From Maratus speciosus (taxonomy: Eukaryota; Arthropoda; Arachnida; Araneae; Salticidae): a stretch of DNA of 64,000 nucleotides. Location: assembly GCA_963932465.1 (NCBI GenBank), contig OZ010789.1, forward strand, positions 595,955,581 through 596,019,580, given 5' to 3'. Below the pieces are notes generated by a model. That model made no database searches. It had not been told where the DNA came from and worked only from the letters and a program-made list of their open reading frames with translations. Shown here piece by piece: positions 11,890 through 22,319 of the stretch (positions are counted from its first letter, which is position 1; each line of letters begins with the position of its first letter). Both the position numbers and the translations under genes were made by a program.

Positions 11890-12560
11890 TTAAAATGTCT
11901 AAGTATCGTCTGCGTAAATGATTTCAAATAATAAGAATAAATTGTGTATTGGAATTCTTAACACTGAAAAATACTTTTAGATTTAATTGTAAATAATTGA
12001 ATTTTTCCAAATTTTAATTCAATAAAAATATGCTATAATTTTCATAAAAAAGGTATTTTAAAAATTTCATAAAAGAAATCGTGAAACTATTTAATAAATC
12101 ATGATTCTATCATGACTAACTCCATGATTTATTTTTTCTTCTGAAAATATATGTATTTCATTTTTTATTTGCTAAAATGCGTCCGTAATGGAAAAACATG
12201 CAAAATAAATTAAATAAAATAATAAATTTTTGAACGTTATTCTGTAAAAAAATAATATTGTGCAAATCTACATATCATAATTTATTTTTATGTTTAATTT
12301 CAAGTCAAAATACTGAATAGTTTTTTTGTAAAGTGTACGACAAAATGTTATTTGAGTAGACTAGTAGCGGATTTGCTTCGCTCATCCTAATAATAAATTA
12401 ATTAATTACTAAATAAATTCTGATTTTTTACAAACAAAATGATTTTTCTTGTCAATATAAGGTTTTCTAAGTATCACCTTTAATAATATGTGTATATAAT
12501 AGGTAAATGTACTACAGTAATTAATTAATATCTTCAAAGTTCTGTAAATGATACCGAGTG
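11890..12560. other. A+T-rich DNA, nothing recognised
   Basis: No open frame of note, no paired repeats and no RNA gene were seen. Confidence 0.5.
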
Positions 12561-12568
12561 GCCTTATA

Positions 12569-12950
12569 CACTGTAAAAAAAAATCTGTAGTTCTACAGAT
12601 GTAAAGTTACATGCTTACTAAACTTTCACCTGTAACTGTACGAAAAAAGCTGTAAATCTACAAAACTAGTTTTTGTAAAGCTACAAAAATCTGTAACTTT
12701 ACAAATGAATCTGCTAAAATTTCAGTAATCTTACTAAACTTTTATTTGTAACCCTGGCTGCAGTTACATGAAAAGTTCTCGGAATCCCAGTTTCCAAAAA
12801 AATTCTTAGTAACCTTACAGATTTTTTGATTTTCGACGCAAAAGTGTGTCTGTTACATGAAATTTTGTTGTTGCCGTTACATGAAAAGTTCTAGGAATCC
12901 AAGTTTCCTAGAAAAACTTTAGTAACTTCACAGATTTTTTTTTTACAGTG
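12569..12950. mobile_element. Miniature element with CACTGTAAAAAA ends, 382 bp, TA-flanked
   Basis: It begins CACTGTAAAAAAAAATCTGT and ends with the inverse of CACTGTAAAAAAAAAATCTG. TA lies directly outside each end (12567-12568 and 12951-12952). The inside repeats short motifs such as CTGTAACTTTACA and GTTACATGAAAAGTTCT. It has no coding capacity and is probably a non-autonomous Tc1/mariner-type copy. Confidence 0.8.
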
Positions 12951-12959
12951 TACATGACA

Positions 12960-13232
12960 CACTGTAAAAAAAAATACGACCAGTTTTCCTGCAGGCATCG
13001 GAAAAATAGTTGCCATTATCGTACCGTAAAAATTTCCAACCCAGCTCGGAATAAAATCCGGAAAATACCGTTTTATTCATTATTTCCTTTTTTTTTTACG
13101 GATTTTATTCCGACCTGTGTCGAAAAATTTTCCAGTACGATAAGGGCATATATTTTTCCAACTCCTACAGGAAAACTGGTCGGAGTTTTTTTATTTATTT
13201 TTTATTTTTTTTATTTTATTTTTTTTACAATG
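12960..13232. mobile_element. Fold-back miniature element with CACTGTAAAAA end, 273 bp
   Basis: Nearly the whole element is one imperfect palindrome. The left arm carries CGACCAGTTTTCCTGCAGG and TCGGAATAAAATCCG. The right arm carries their inverses, ending in TTTTTTTACAATG. The terminal 12 bases are like the neighbour at 12569, but the inside is unrelated. CA lies outside both ends, so the target duplication may be CA. The open frame at 12948-13271 runs through the palindrome and is not a gene. Confidence 0.75.
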
Positions 13233-13234
13233 CA

Positions 13235-14836
13235 TTATTTAGACCGTTCAATCAGCAGTGCTCTTCAATGAAATACATATAACGTTTAAACTCATATCAT
13301 GCTATAATTTCAACTTGGTTTTACAAAATTACAATTAACAGTTAAGACATTCAGGAAGTTTTTACTTATTCTGTAAAACATTTTATACTACTACACGAAA
13401 CAAGGACAAATGTTTCATAATCTAGCTAAACTCTTTCTTCCTGTTCACGAAAATATAATATAACTTCCTCCCAGTTAACCGTGATTTTGAAAAGCGTTCC
13501 TCATTTTCAAAAACCAACAAAATTGCGAGATTCCAGGATGATCTAACGTGACTTTCAACTGTGACAACCGACATACGTAAAGCGAAGATATCTTGAATGT
13601 TTGTTGTAGTATTTTTTTGTACTATAGCTCATTTTAAAAGATTTTGAATTTGCTGTACATATAAATATTAAAATATAATCAGAATCGGAAAGAGAAAAAT
13701 GTAGTTTAATTATATCCTGTTCCTGAGTATTTCAATAAATACAAAAATTATCCAGTTTTCAAATAAATGACGAATAACCGTTATCTTTGAAATGCGTTTT
13801 AAGGCAAACGAGATGTATGAGAAATACTTGAGATATGATCTGTTTTCTGATTACTGTCGGAGGCCATTTTGATAACGTCATCAGCGCCACATATTTGATA
13901 TTAGAGGGTGTAGATATTGCACACAAGAAATTTCGAAAGAGAAATTTTTATTTTAAGTAATCACGAAGTGTCTGTCATTAAATAAAGCAAAAACTACTAT
14001 GTGGAATTTATGAAATGAATTGATATTTTTGAATTATAAATAAACGGTCAAGTGCGAGCATTACTCGCGCACAGAGGGTCCCGTAGAATAAATATATGAA
14101 TTTGTAATTGTATTATATAAAAAAAAAAGTTGCTAAAAGAATACTAAGATTTTGTAAAAAACTATACAACGTACGGTTGGGTATAACTGTATATATTAGA
14201 AAAGTGTAAACGGGTATGCCTTGAAAGTTCAGAGAGATATGGAACCTAAATAATATCAAATATAGCTATTCGTATAACTCTTTTTTTAATATTATCCTAG
14301 TCCGTTTATGATGAACTTAATTCGGTACTGACAATAAAAGCAGTGCATAGTTAAACTTCATTTGACATTTCATGAAACTAAATTCAGCGTAGTAATGACC
14401 TTTATTTCTACAGAGTAGCTAAAACAAAACCTTTATTGAAAGTTTAAATTTGGCATTGTGCTAAGCGCGCTTCGAATTGAGGTCTCAAAGTTGCAACGCC
14501 ACCTTGGTCAGTGCCGCGTTTTTCCAGATAGGTGTTTAATTAACTTTTAAAGCCACTCGAGGCATATTGAGAGATACAATCAATGCAAACTATCTCGAAT
14601 GCCACAGTATTTATGAGATTCATTCTAATTAAATCTTTGGAGGGCGATGCCCTTAAAAAACGGACACCTAATTTAATTCCAAAACAGACAAACGGCGCCA
14701 AGGATATTTAATTAAAATTTTCCTTTTATCATGTACGTGAAAATAAGCAAGTTCGCATTTTCTAATAAATTCGTTTATAAATTCTGGTGCCATTATTTCA
14801 TAAGTTTATAAATAGAATTATTCCGTGCCGGAAAGG
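13235..14836. other. Mostly non-repetitive A+T-rich DNA
   Basis: No open frame of note. At 14041-14095 there is a motif with GGTCAAGTGCGAG and ACTCGCGCACAGAGGGT, which resembles a short consensus I know from dispersed arthropod retroposons. A non-repetitive, homeodomain-site-rich stretch at 14470-14720 is listed separately. Confidence 0.5.
14470..14720. promoter_or_regulatory. Possible non-coding regulatory stretch
   Basis: This segment is less A+T-rich than its surroundings, has no long open frame and shows no repeat partner in the window. It contains several TAATTA-type cores (for example GTTTAATTAAC, CTAATTAAAT and TTTAATTAAAA), which are generic homeodomain binding cores. Conservation cannot be judged from one sequence, so this is a guess from composition and motif content only. 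Confidence 0.22.
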
Positions 14837-14841
14837 ATTAA

Positions 14842-15592
14842 GTGGTCTCAGGACTCTTAAAGCTTCAAAATTTAAGAAATTTTAATTTTTTTAGATGTTA
14901 AACTCCTATCGCTTCTGTATATTTTGATATAATTGTTTCCTTGAAATTCCCATTAGAACAGAAGTTACGGCTTTTAGAGTTATACCCGCTCAATAGCTGA
15001 AGCGGCGTTTCCAAAACTTTAAAGTCATTATTTTCCAAATGGTGATTTTTGGGCATAACACGCAGGATACCACAAAAACTTCTGAATATTTTTTCATGAA
15101 TTTTTCAAAACATATATTTCATGTTAGTCTGTATAAACTGAACCTAAAATTTCCTTTTTATTGTTCAAAAAAATATTTTTTTTAGGTGATTTTACTGTTG
15201 TAAATTTCAAACTTATGTATTAGATAAATGCAACATTGCATTAAAAATATAAAAATGCTTTAGATACAAATTTATTTAAGTTAGGGGAAATTATTACAAT
15301 CTGATGTATAAGTAAGCACCAAAATTTTCATTCTAGTTGCAATATTTATTTTGTAATCCTGCGCGTAAACTGTTATGCCAATTTTTTGTTCGACAAATGT
15401 CTAACAGTTTCGAGCCCCCTATAAATACTAATTCTGTATCGTGCAATATTTTAAATACATGAAACGAAAGAACATACTTATATCTTTCATCCTAATTCAA
15501 ATTGTGTTCTAAAATCATATACATTTTAAGACATTAAATGTTAAAAATGGTCTTTTTTTCATTTTTTCCACTTTTTAGAGTCCCGAGACCCC
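14842..15592 (+). mobile_element. TTAA-flanked miniature element, 751 bp, copy A
   Basis: Termini are GTGGTCTCAGGACTCTTAAA on the left and TTTAGAGTCCCGAGACCCC on the right, an inverted pair. TTAA lies immediately outside both (14838-14841 and 15593-15596), the target duplication of piggyBac-type elements. No transposase is encoded. The same element lies inverted at 19480-20230 with identical length. Confidence 0.85.
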
Positions 15593-15719
15593 TTAAATTA
15601 GTATGTTTTTAACATTTTGACGTTTATTGCTTTTATACTGTTACTGGACATTACATTACACATATATATCATTAAAAGTTGTTAACTAGGCATAGATAAC
15701 GCCGCCCCTGTCCTTGTGT

Positions 15720-16430
15720 ATGTTCAAACTGACCGTACCTTTAAGGGTTAATATCTCGGCTAATTACCTATGATTTTTTTCGAAAATCATTATCAACAAT
15801 GCTTTTATTCTTCTGCAACGATGGGTATATTCAGCGATGCTCAACAATTTTCTTAATGCCCGTAAATCGAAATTTGTGTATAACAGAAAAATGATAATTA
15901 CTCAAAAACTATGTGACCTAGGGTAATCGCTATAATTTTCCGGCAAGGTTTATATTAACGTCTACTACCTCCAATTGTTTCATAATTTTAGTTTCAGTAG
16001 ATTCAGAATTAGATGGGGGGAACCTATTTTTGCTCTACATTTTCAACAACGTCTTTGTTGAAACAATATCTTTGAAAATATAATACCTAAAATTAAAAGG
16101 AATGTATTTTGAGGTTAGCGTTACAAGAGCTTTCACAGGATACCCCCACATGATATACAACGAAAAGTTTTTTTTTTTTTTTTCAAGTAGCATAATTAGC
16201 CCCTCTACTTTTTTACTAAATATATTTATGAATGTTTATTAATCTGAAAATATGTGGGTCAATGTTCTTTATTACTTCCCCGAATTTGAACTTTCCACGT
16301 TCCATAGTTTACGAGTAAAATGGCTGTGACAGACAGACAGACAGACAGACGGACGGACAGACACAGGAGGGATCTTATAATGCTTCCGTTTTTACTTTTC
16401 AAGTACTGAACCCTAAAAAAGGCAAAAATG
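15720..16430 (-). repeat. Dispersed repeat family R (GACAGACAG-rich), copy 1
   Basis: Read on the minus strand it begins near a TTTAGGGTTCAGTACTTGAA end, continues through AAAACGGAAGCATTATAAG, a run of (CTGT) repeats and CTATGGAACGTGGAAAGTTC. It ends near TTGATAATGATTTTCGAAAA. Related copies lie at 21100-22030 and, heavily interrupted, at 52660-55900. Coding capacity was not seen. It is probably the tail of a retroposon, class unknown. Confidence 0.75.
16327..16363. repeat. ACAG-type microsatellite
   Basis: A run of GACA/GACG units lies within family R. It is a normal part of the family, present in shorter form in the other copies. Confidence 0.85.
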
Positions 16431-16434
16431 GCAA

Positions 16435-17159
16435 CAACGCGATTTTATCTAATATTCATGAAGTCCGCTACAGAGCATGTATATTTCTACATATCTACAC
16501 CATACCACAGGAGTTCGTAAAATAAAATATTTACTGATACATATTTTTTTAGTACATTTTGTGTCAAGAATTCTTTTGTGCTGAGACTTATATTTCGTAT
16601 TCTTATAGGGTATGAAATTAGGGATATAGGAACGGTGCATGTTCAATTTTCTAAACCATTAAATCACAAATCATTTGTTAAGAATTATTCCTGTCTATTC
16701 AGTATTTAATGATAACACAAAAGTACAGCTATTCAAAACAAAAAACAAAACACACCATACTATTTAAAATCTAAGTAATTAAAGGGAACAAACGGAAATA
16801 GCCATTCAACAGAAAATTATGTTTGTTTTTTCCGAATTAAGCTAAGAAAATAAGTTCAAGTAGATGTGTTCATACGACAATTACACCAAACTCGGTAATT
16901 TTCAAAACGAATACCCAGGATTAACACATCTTTTGATTTTTCAGTAAATGTTACACGAGTATACCAAAGAAGAAATTATTCGGTCGTGTATATCAGGAAT
17001 TATGGACATTCAAAATTTGTAACTCATAAATACATTTGTAATTGTTTATAAAAAGATTGCAAAGCAGGTCTATTTTAAATATAACTTATTAACTACTAAA
17101 CTGAATAAGCTATAATTTTTGGTTAAAAAGTTCGGTTAGTCTATTTCTGTTAAAAAATT
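16435..17159. other. A+T-rich DNA, nothing recognised
   Basis: The minus-strand open frame at 16449-16646 has no recognisable feature. No repeats were detected. Confidence 0.5.
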
Positions 17160-17172
17160 CATAGATTGCAAT

Positions 17173-17412
17173 GACACCACCAGTGGCCGAGAGGTTCTGC
17201 TCTCGAAGCTGGTAGACGGGACGTGGTGGGTTCGAACCCAATCGTGCCCCTCGGCCTAATCATTCGGAGTTTTCGTGGTTTTCTTCCAACTATGGATATC
17301 TATGCATAAATACGGGTTAGGTTCCCTTAGAAGGACCCCCACGAAGGGAGCTCCTCCTCTGGCCCTATATCCCTCGAGTAGATAATTGGCCGTCAAAAGT
17401 CAACCAACCAAC
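17173..17412 (+). mobile_element. tRNA-derived SINE, 240 bp, with 13-bp target duplication
   Basis: The head resembles a tRNA gene. A box A-like AGTGGCCGAGAGG lies near 17182, and a perfect box B GGTTCGAACCC lies near 17230, so RNA polymerase III would be expected to transcribe it. The body carries GTTTTCGTGGTTTTCTTCCA and a CCACGAAGGGAGCTCC segment of the kind I recall in arthropod SINEs. The tail is short repeats of CAAC rather than poly-A. The flanks CATAGATTGCAAT (17160-17172) and CATAGATTACAAT (17413-17425) differ at one base, so this copy is fairly young. It moves with enzymes supplied by a LINE not present here. Confidence 0.85.
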
Positions 17413-17429
17413 CATAGATTACAATTCGT

Positions 17430-18054
17430 CATCTTTTTGAAATTCTATTTCTAAAATATATACAAATATATTTTAATTAATAAAAAAAAACTGTTAACTA
17501 TAAATTCAGTAACCGTAATCTACTCCTGAAAACTAGAATGGGGTATTTTTCTCTTGTTTTTATTCTTTTTTTGTGACCAACTGTACATTGTATTCTAGAG
17601 ATTTCAGTTTAAAAAAAATCTCGAAAATTATTTTTAGAAAATGTGTCTTTTTTCGGGGGGGGGGGGGGGTAACTGGCTGTTATTTCTACAATTTCAAGAA
17701 AATATATTGAACTCACCAGCTGATTTATGGATTAGAAATTATGTGCAAAGGATATTCTCTGCTTGTGGAGACTCCATTTCCCAGTTTCCCCTTTAAATTT
17801 ATAAGCTCTAAAATGCGATTATTTACGAAGATTATTATAATGTGCTTTGTTATAGTTAAAGAGCAATATACGATAACAATCTGCTTATTACTTTCTTCGA
17901 TCTTCAACAGAAGAAAGTATTGTAATCTAATTGTTTTTCGAAGGATTTACAAGTTTTACGGCGTTAGAGATTCTAAAAATAATGTTTACACAAAATGTCT
18001 GTCTATTTGGTGTCACTATTGTGTAATCGAAAAATGTATGAAGTTATGAATAGA
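17430..18054. other. A+T-rich DNA with a 15-base G run
   Basis: There is no gene. An uninterrupted run of 15 G lies at 17655-17669. The overlapping open frames at 17725-17907 (minus) and 17741-18049 (plus) have no motif and look accidental. Confidence 0.5.
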
Positions 18055-19475
18055 TTTGAACCAATTGTTTTGTGTATGATTTTGGCAATGGCCAGCAAGT
18101 ACTCCGTGAATTTGGAAATATTCCGCAATAAGGCGGTGCTGTAATAGCAATTTTGTGCCATTTTTGTTATTGTACCTTTCAAAAATGTTTCAAGTTATGC
18201 AATGAATTCAACTAAATTTCATATTTATGTTATTGACTATTGCAAGCAGGTCCTGCTTGAAATTTGAAATGTTCCACCGGAAGGGGGCGCTGTAATAGTA
18301 CTTGTATGTGAAGTTATGAATAGATTTTAACCAAATGTTTTGTGTATGGTTTTGGCAATAGCCAGCAAATACTCTGTGAACTTGGAAATATTCTGCCGGA
18401 AGGGGATCTGTAATACCGATTGTTGTACCATTTTCATTATTGTACAGTCGGACCTCTATTTAACGAAGTCGCTAAATCCCGAAAAAAAGTTCGTTATATG
18501 GAAAATTCGTTAAACAGAGAGTCACCATTTAAAATACTTTAAACTGCATAAAACATATTTTAAACCCATATACACTCAATATAATTTTAAAAAAGTAATT
18601 AATCACACTTTTTGTATAAATTATATCCATTTGCTTTATTTATTTTACCCTTCAAAAAGAAACTTGCAAGGGAAATAAGAATGAAACAAAACACTGCGAT
18701 TTTTTTATTATGTTCGATAAGCTGTTTGGAGGAACACCAAATTTTAAAGCAATATTCTTTTCTTCACGCTTTTATCCACTACATCAAGATTTTTTTTTCT
18801 TTTATGCCAAGCACTTTCTCTTTGACATTTTCGAGCTAAAAGAACCGAAATTACGAGCACGACTGAATGATCAGACACTTCTTGGATGAAAAGCAAATAA
18901 TCACAGCGATTTTACTGCTCTCGCGGTGAGTTAGGTGCTGGTAAGACCTGTTCATGGTCATTGATCATCATAAAATGTGTTAAAAGAAAGAATAAGTTTG
19001 AAATGTCGAGTAATATTTTGACAAATAGGGAGAAAGGAATTTTAGATTCCAAGAAACAGTTCGGTAAATAGAGAATGCACTTCGCTATTTGGAGGTTATT
19101 TTACGAAGAAATTCGCGAAATGTTCTTGGTCCCAAGGAAAAGTTCGTAAAATAGAGAAATTCGCAAAATAGAGACTCGTTAAATAGAGGTTCATCTGTAC
19201 CATCGAAAAGTTTATGAAGTTATGCGCTGATTTGAGCTGAATTTCTTATTTATCCTTTTGGCTATGGCAAGCAGGTCCACCTTAAATTTGGAAATATTCC
19301 GCCGGAAGTAGGTGCAATAATAGCAATTTTGTGCCATTTTGTTTTTGTGCATTTGAAAAAATTTCAATTTATGGAAAGAATTCAACTAAATTTCATATTT
19401 ATACTTTTGACTATTGCAAGCAGGTCCTCCTTGAAATTTGAAATATTCCATCGGAAGGGAGCGCTGTGATAGCAC
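18055..19475. repeat. Tandem array of ~130-170-bp units, split by an insertion
   Basis: Units carry variants of TTTTGTGTATGATTTTGGCA, AGCAAGTACTCCGTGAAT and GGAAATATTC, then a GGCGGTGCTGTAATAGCA-like string. They can be read at about 18060-18180, 18180-18300, 18300-18440 and, beyond the insertion at 18445-19197, at 19200-19330 and 19330-19475. The array also ends at an insertion, the TTAA element at 19480. The shared string in the last unit is interrupted there, so both elements arrived after the array formed. Confidence 0.75.
18445..19197. mobile_element. pogo/Tigger-like non-autonomous element, 753 bp
   Basis: The left end reads CAGTCGGACCTCTATTTAAC. The inverse of the right end reads CAGATGAACCTCTATTTAAC. 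Further inside, both arms carry repeated variants of TTCGTTAAATAGAGA. TA is duplicated outside (18443-18444 and 19198-19199). The CAGTnGxACCTCT end type is characteristic of pogo/Tigger elements. The open frame at 18612-18839 shows no transposase features. The element sits cleanly in the tandem array described above. Confidence 0.82.
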
Positions 19476-19479
19476 TTAA

Positions 19480-20230
19480 GGGGTCTCAGGACTCTTAAAA
19501 TTGGAAAAAATGAAAAAAAAGACCATATTCAACATTTAATATCTTAAAATGTATTTGATTTTAAGGCACAATTTTAATTGGAATAAAATATATAAGTATG
19601 TTCTTTCATTTCATGTATTTAAAAAATTAAAAGATTCAGAATTAGCATTCACAGGGGGCTCCAAACTGTTAGACATTTAACGAGTAAAAAATCGGCATAA
19701 CAGCTTACGCGCACGATTAGAAAATAAGTATTGCAACTAGAATGAAAAATTTGGTGCCTACTTATACTTCAGATTGTAATAATTACCCTGAACCTAAATA
19801 AATTAGTATTTAAAGCTTTTTTTTATTTTTAATAGAAAGTTGTATTTAGCTAATGCAAAATTAAGAAAATTTCAACAGTCTAATCACCTAAAAAATATTA
19901 TTTTGAGCAATAAAAAGGAAATTTTAGGTTCATTTTATACAAACTAATGTGAAACATATGTTTTGAAAATTTCATGAAAAAATATTCATAAGTTTTTGAT
20001 ATATCGTGCGCGTTATGCCCAAAAACGTCATTTGGAGAAAAATGGCTTCAAAAGTTTTCGAAACGACGCATCGGCTATTGAACGTGCATAAATGTAAAAA
20101 CCATAACTTCAGTTCTAATAGGACTTTCAAGGAAACAATTATATTAAAATGTTTAGAAAAGATAGGAGTTTAACATCTAAAAAAAAATAAAATTTCGAAA
20201 ATTTTAAAGCTTTAATAGTCCTGAGACCCC
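19480..20230 (-). mobile_element. TTAA-flanked miniature element, 751 bp, copy B (inverted)
   Basis: The left end GGGGTCTCAGGACTCTTAAA and right end AGTCCTGAGACCCC form an inverted pair, with TTAA outside both (19476-19479 and 20231-20234). Its reverse complement aligns end to end with 14842-15592, and both are exactly 751 bp. It has no coding capacity and is a piggyBac-type non-autonomous family. Confidence 0.85.
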
Positions 20231-20239
20231 TTAAAAAAA

Positions 20240-21095
20240 TTATAAATTTTTCGTAGTTTTATCGTACCTCGGCGGCTCGTGCAGCGACGGGAACTTCGCA
20301 TCCTGATAAACTGGCTATTCATAAGCAGCTGATGTACAACAGAATAACGAAAAACTATTGATTTTAATATATTTCATGATCGAGGTTTACTCGTTTTCAC
20401 TCCGATTATTTGCCTGAAGCAGATATTTAAGATAAAAATCAAAGTTAGTATTAAATAGGTATAGTATTGAACTAACACTATTGAAGTATTAACATTTGAA
20501 ACTACTTTTTTGAAATATTAACATATGAGAGATAGCAGAAAGTTTTGAGATTATCACATCCAACAATTTTTTCTAGACATGCTTCGTAATACTTACATAC
20601 AAAAAAATCGAAAACTAATTCCCTTTCACACAATATTTTGTTTTCAAAACTGGTATTTTGGCCAATATTTCTTCAGTTTGTAAAATGATAAAACATTAGA
20701 ACAAAATTAAAGATAAATCAATATTCATTAACTAATCTGAAATACAAAAATATAATACAAAAGTTTGCAATAACAAAAGTTCTTACAAAAGTTCTTAGTT
20801 TAAAGTGTATACAATTACAATAACGAATACAAAAAGTTTTATATTTCAAATGTTTTTTTCTGATCTTATATCTATTTCTTATTCGTTATCTCTTTTGCAT
20901 TTTTTGTTTATCTTTACTAGTTAAAACTGTATACGAGATCGTGCAAACTATTGTTTTTTTCAAAAACTTGCAAAATTGACACTTTTACTCACTCTAATCA
21001 AAACATTTTTATATCCGATCTAATATGAAATAATTTTATTTAATATTAATTAAAAAAAACACATTTTTGTAGTCAAAAGATAAATAATTGTTAAT
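20240..21095. other. A+T-rich DNA, nothing recognised
   Basis: No open frame, no RNA gene and no paired repeat were found. Confidence 0.5.
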
Positions 21096-21099
21096 AATT

Positions 21100-22030
21100 A
21101 ATTTTTAGGGCTATGTACTTGAAATACAAAAACGGAACCATAATAAGGTCAATCGTGTGTCTGTCGAAGACGATTTTCTCAAAAACTATGGAACGTGGAA
21201 AGATCAAACTTTTAGAGTTATAAAGGCTATTTATTCACATATTTATACATAATATGCCATTTACAAATATATTTAGGAAAAAATTAGGTGGCTAATTAAA
21301 GTACTTAAAAAAAAAGATTTTTTATTGTTCTAAAGATCTCGTAACATCGAACTTAAAAATATGTTTATTTTAATTTTCGGTATTATGTTTTCAATGATAT
21401 CGTCGAAAACACAATGCAAAAAAATGTCCCTTCTCTAATTTCCTATTCTACTGCATCTAAAATTAAAAAAAAAAAAAATGCAGTTAGTAGTAGTTTACTT
21501 CAAGCATGCAGGAAACAATACAGAGATTTTTCCAGCTTACATAGTTCTTGAGAAAATCGCATTGTTCTGTTGCACACAGTCACTACATTGCGGGGACTCA
21601 TCAAAGGGGTTTTGGGGCGCTAGATGTACCCAAAGAAGTGGAATCATCTAAGGATTGTTTATAATGATATTTAGAAAAATATATTAGTAATTCGTAGATA
21701 TTTTAATTTTCTGTATTGTTTTTTCAGTGATATCGTCGAAAATAGAATGCAAAAACATGTCCCTTCTCCTATTTCCTATTCTACTGCATCTAAAATTTAA
21801 AAAAAAAAAATGCAGTTAGTAGTAGTTTATTTCAACCTCGCATGAAATAATACAGCGACTTTTCCAGCTTACATAGTTCTTGAGAAAATTGAATTCTTCT
21901 GTTGCAGACAGTCGGTACATTGCGGGGACTCAGCAAAGGGGTTGTGGGGCGCTAGATGTACCCAAAGAAGTGGAATCATCAAAGGATTGTGATAATGATT
22001 TTCAGAAAAATATATTAGTAATACGCACAG
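21100..22030 (+). repeat. Dispersed repeat family R, copy 2, with internal 332-bp duplication
   Basis: It starts with the family string AAAACGGAACCATAATAAGG and CTATGGAACGTGGAAAG. The distal part is duplicated in tandem. TGTCCCTTCTC occurs at 21425 and 21759, and GGCGCTAGATGTACCCAAAG occurs at about 21617 and 21948, a period of 331-334 bp. Each duplicate carries the element's ATGCAGTTAGTAGTAGTTTA segment. The other two family copies lack this duplication. Confidence 0.75.
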
Positions 22031-22039
22031 ATATTTTCT

Positions 22040-22221
22040 GAAAAATTATGTAAAAATACTTCGGCAAGGGCCAATTCGGCGTTGGAGGATTGCGACCTCC
22101 TTCCGAAGCACGATCGGCACAATGACAAGTTTAAACTTTGCATAAGGTTAAAGGTACACATATATTAAGACAGACAATAAATACAAATAAATGCAATAAA
22201 CCCAACTGGAGTGAAAAATTA
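22040..22221 (-). mobile_element. Possible body of a tRNA-derived SINE
   Basis: Directly downstream of the tRNA-like head on the minus strand, this stretch has a mixed composition unlike its surroundings. It includes the imperfect palindrome CTTCGGAAGGAGGTCGCAAT. I found no tail or target duplication, so the assignment rests on position alone. Confidence 0.3.
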
Positions 22222-22291
22222 GCCGGGGCCAGGACGCGAACCTGGGTCGACAACATAACGTGCTGTTGCTCTACCGTTAATCTACCCTGGC
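22222..22291 (-). tRNA. tRNA-like sequence, likely a pseudo-tRNA or SINE head
   Basis: Read on the minus strand, a 7-base 5' arm GCCAGGG can pair with CCCCGGC at the 3' end with one mismatch. It is followed by TAGATTAACGGTAGAGC, an anticodon stem ACAGC/GTTGT around the loop ACGTTAT, and a T arm CCAGG-TTCGCGT-CCTGG with perfect stem. If read as a tRNA, the anticodon would be GTT (Asn). However, position 33 is C instead of the near-universal T and the D stem is weak. It therefore looks like a degenerate tRNA or the head of a second SINE family whose body would run to about 22040. Confidence 0.5.
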
Positions 22292-22319
22292 CAATGTCCT
22301 AGCCTGGAAATTTCTCACT

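Noticed and set aside
12948..13271. 107-residue open frame
   Set aside because: It spans a fold-back miniature element and reads out its palindrome and T-rich tail.
17725..18049. Overlapping open frames on both strands, hydrophobic
   Set aside because: No start context, domain or conservation clue. Length is within chance for this composition.
18055..19475. CRISPR-like array
   Set aside because: Units are 130-170 bp, imperfect and contiguous without distinct spacers, and the genome is eukaryotic.
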